Positions 62,154 to 64,000 of a DNA stretch of 64,000 bases are shown piece after piece; the stretch's first letter is position 1, and each line of letters begins with the position of its first letter. Made by a program: the position numbers and the translations under genes. The notes under the pieces were generated by a model. It did not search any database. It saw only the letters and a list, made by a program, of their open reading frames with translations, and had not been told where the DNA came from. Origin of the DNA: Serratia nevei (GTDB lineage Bacteria > Pseudomonadota > Gammaproteobacteria > Enterobacterales > Enterobacteriaceae); the NCBI RefSeq assembly GCF_037948395.1, contig NZ_CP149940.1, positions 4,712,001 to 4,776,000 of the forward strand. Direction: 5' to 3'.

Positions 62154-62945
62154 TTAACGCGGCAAAATCGCGCACGTTTTATCCAGCAGCGATTCTACCG
62201 AGGCGCGGTTGCCAACGTCCCAGCCGCGCTTCGAGGCCAGCAAGATAAACCCCCGTTGGCCGGCAAACGTGGTCGGAACGACGGCCACGCCATACTCCGC
62301 CAGCTGCTGCGGCGAGAGATGAAAATAATCCGCAAGATCCTTAATCGGGTAGATGCCCATCGCGGTCGGTTGCATCACGCGGCGGGCATAGTAGGTGTGG
62401 CGCAACAGCTTATCCGGCAAAGGTCGCCATTGTTCCTGAATATAGGGGCGTTCTGCCTGTAATTGGCGCCGTACATCTTCGCGCAGACAGGTCAGGTGAA
62501 TATGCAATTGGTTCTGGCTGCGGCCATAAGCGGAGTTGATCGCCATGCCCAGCCTGTCGTCCGGCACCGGCCCGCCATACTCGGCGGCCAGCCGGTAACG
62601 CATCAGCCATGCATAGCCAAAATAGTCCGTCCGCTCCCCGGCCAGCAGCAGCGGGCTTTCAATGCCGGAAAGCGGCGCCGTCGGCACCAGAATGAAGTGA
62701 TAGGGATAACGCGGGTTTTGCAGCACGCTAAAGCCCTGCGCTTTCCCCTGCGGCATATAAATCTGCTCACACGGGGCCGGATCGCGCTTTTGCTGATAGT
62801 TGGCCATGCAGAGCTTATCGACCACGCCCCACAGCGCATCGGAACGGGCGCAGCCCGTCAGGGAAAGAACGCCCAGCAACAGCAACCAACGCCGGGCGGA
62901 TAAAGCTAAACGCGCCATCATCGTATTGTTCTGTTTTTTCGCCAC
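62154..62945 (-). CDS. cdh: Cdh, CDP-diacylglycerol pyrophosphatase
   Basis: A 263-residue enzyme that hydrolyses CDP-diacylglycerol to phosphatidate and CMP on the periplasmic side of the inner membrane. The HIT-like catalytic motif HIHLTC lies in QNQLHIHLTCLREDVR, as in E. coli Cdh. The N-terminal hydrophobic segment ends in LTGC, so it may be a lipoprotein, unlike the anchored E. coli enzyme. GTG 62945 was taken as start; ATG codons eight and nine residues later are alternatives. Confidence 0.88.
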   Translation of the reverse strand: MAKKQNNTMMARLALSARRWLLLLGVLSLTGCARSDALWGVVDKLCMANYQQKRDPAPCEQIYMPQGKAQGFSVLQNPRYPYHFILVPTAPLSGIESPLLLAGERTDYFGYAWLMRYRLAAEYGGPVPDDRLGMAINSAYGRSQNQLHIHLTCLREDVRRQLQAERPYIQEQWRPLPDKLLRHTYYARRVMQPTAMGIYPIKDLADYFHLSPQQLAEYGVAVVPTTFAGQRGFILLASKRGWDVGNRASVESLLDKTCAILPR

Positions 62946-63082
62946 GTCAATTTCATTCCATCACTGGGTGCAGGCATGCCTGCGGGGCTGCGGCGTCCTG
63001 CCGCGTTTAGCGTTACGAATGCGGGCCAGCCGCAACAGAGGGAATGGATGAAGGGGCCAGCGCATGGCCCCTTGAGGAAAGA

Positions 63083-64000
63083 TTACGCCGTGCCGCCGAC
63101 GGTCAGCGTATCCAGTTTCAGCGTCGGTTGGCCGACGCCTACCGGCACGCTCTGGCCTTCCTTGCCACACACGCCCACGCCTTTATCGAGCGCCAGATCG
63201 TTGCCGACCATCGAGATCTGCTGCATCGCCTCGATGCCGGAGCCGATCAGCGTCGCCCCTTTCACCGGTTTGGTGATGCGGCCCTTCTCGATCAGGTAGG
63301 CTTCGGTGGTGGAGAACACGAACTTGCCGGAGGTGATGTCCACCTGGCCGCCGCCAAAGTTCGGCGCGTACAGGCCGTATTCGACACTGGCGATGATCTC
63401 TTCCGGCGTCGATTGGCCCGCCAGCATATAGGTGTTGGTCATGCGCGGCATCGGCAGATGCGCGTAGGACTCGCGGCGGCCGTTGCCGGTCGGCGCGACG
63501 CCCATCAACCGCGCGTTGAGCTTGTCCTGCATGTAGCCTTTCAGCACGCCGTTTTCGATCAGCACGTTGTACTGGCCCGGTACGCCTTCGTCGTCGATCG
63601 CCAGCGAACCGCGCCGCCCTTGCAGGGTGCCGTCATCCACCACGGTGCACAGCTCGGAAGCCACCAGCTCGCCCATATGGCCGCTGAACACCGAGGTGCC
63701 ACGCCGATTGAAGTCGCCTTCCAGGCCGTGGCCCACCGCCTCGTGCAGCAGCACACCCGGCCAGCCGGCCCCCAGCACCACCGGCATATTGCCGGCCGGC
63801 GCCGCCACCGCGCCAAGGTTGACCAGCGCCATGCGCACCGCTTCTTTGGCGTAAGCGTCGGCGCGCACGTCGCCGTCGACGGTTTCCAGGAAGTAGTCAT
63901 AGCCGAAACGGCCGCCGCCGCCGCTGGAGCCGCGCTCACGCTTGCCATCCTGCTCCACCAGCACGCTGACGGAGAGGCGTACCAGCGGGCGAACATCCGC
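63083..64000 (-). CDS. tldD: TldD, catalytic subunit of the TldD/TldE protease (partial)
   Basis: The gene is cut by the right edge of the window: the frame is open to base 64000, and the last 305 or so residues are present. The zinc motif [11 protein letters not shown] (HExxxH type) is visible. Further catalytic-site blocks such as [18 protein letters not shown] and [14 protein letters not shown] follow. TldD with PmbA/TldE forms a protease that clears unfolded peptides. Its partner pmbA is 11 kb away in this window. Confidence 0.95.
   Translation of the reverse strand, partial: ADVRPLVRLSVSVLVEQDGKRERGSSGGGGRFGYDYFLETVDGDVRADAYAKEAVRMALVNLGAVAAPAGNMPVVLGAGWPGVLLHEAVGHGLEGDFNRRGTSVFSGHMGELVASELCTVVDDGTLQGRRGSLAIDDEGVPGQYNVLIENGVLKGYMQDKLNARLMGVAPTGNGRRESYAHLPMPRMTNTYMLAGQSTPEEIIASVEYGLYAPNFGGGQVDITSGKFVFSTTEAYLIEKGRITKPVKGATLIGSGIEAMQQISMVGNDLALDKGVGVCGKEGQSVPVGVGQPTLKLDTLTVGGTA

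Overview
The window is a 64 kb piece of a high-GC enterobacterial chromosome. Gene content, protein similarity and codon style point to Serratia, most likely the S. marcescens group; this species call is inference from remembered sequences. Most of it is conserved core genome, with accessory insertions mainly in the second half. No rRNA, tRNA, IS element, prophage or CRISPR array was seen.

Layout. 1-2357: end of lpoA, then yraN, diaA, dolP (peptidoglycan synthesis activation, replication initiation timing, outer-membrane lipoprotein). 2398-7387: mtgA, elbB, the small RNA arcZ, arcB, yhcC. 7388-8079: long gltB leader with NtrC-like sites. 8080-13973: gltB and gltD (glutamate synthase). 14139-14618: an orphan secreted protein. 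14681-16989: sspBA and rplM-rpsI. 17254-21713: zapE, zapG, degQ, degS. 21785-26596: murA, ibaG and the mlaFEDCB lipid transport operon, all on the minus strand. 26900-34932: yrbG, kdsD, kdsC, lptC, lptA, lptB, rpoN, hpf, ptsN, rapZ, npr. This run joins LPS synthesis and export to sigma-54 and the nitrogen PTS.

35229-35959 is a higBA toxin-antitoxin pair. It is followed by a minus-strand catabolic locus (44917 down to 35964). The locus holds a stand-alone PRD protein, an SFCGS-family protein, DUF4312, the membrane proteins DUF4311 and DUF4310, an amidohydrolase, a DgaE-type ammonia-lyase, a DgaF-type aldolase, a periplasmic lactonase-like beta-propeller and a BglG-type PRD/EIIB/EIIA regulator. 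It looks like an uptake and breakdown system for an amino-sugar acid or a related compound. Its transporter is of unknown type and is the best candidate for an undescribed system. An ERIC element lies inside the locus.

45341-64000 mixes core and accessory genes: rnk; a three-gene operon (FAD-binding oxidoreductase, formyltransferase, TauE/SafE permease) divergent from an AraC regulator; cytochrome b562; pmbA (tldE) and darP; an exported barnase with its barstar; aaeXAB and aaeR; a zinc-ribbon/membrane protein pair; a nucleoside hydrolase; an AT-rich 684 bp gap leading into a PglL-type O-oligosaccharyltransferase; cdh; and the 3' part of tldD, cut by the window edge.

Starts were chosen by homologue alignment from memory and by ribosome binding sites. 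Functional names rest on recognised motifs and remembered family sequences; no database search was run.
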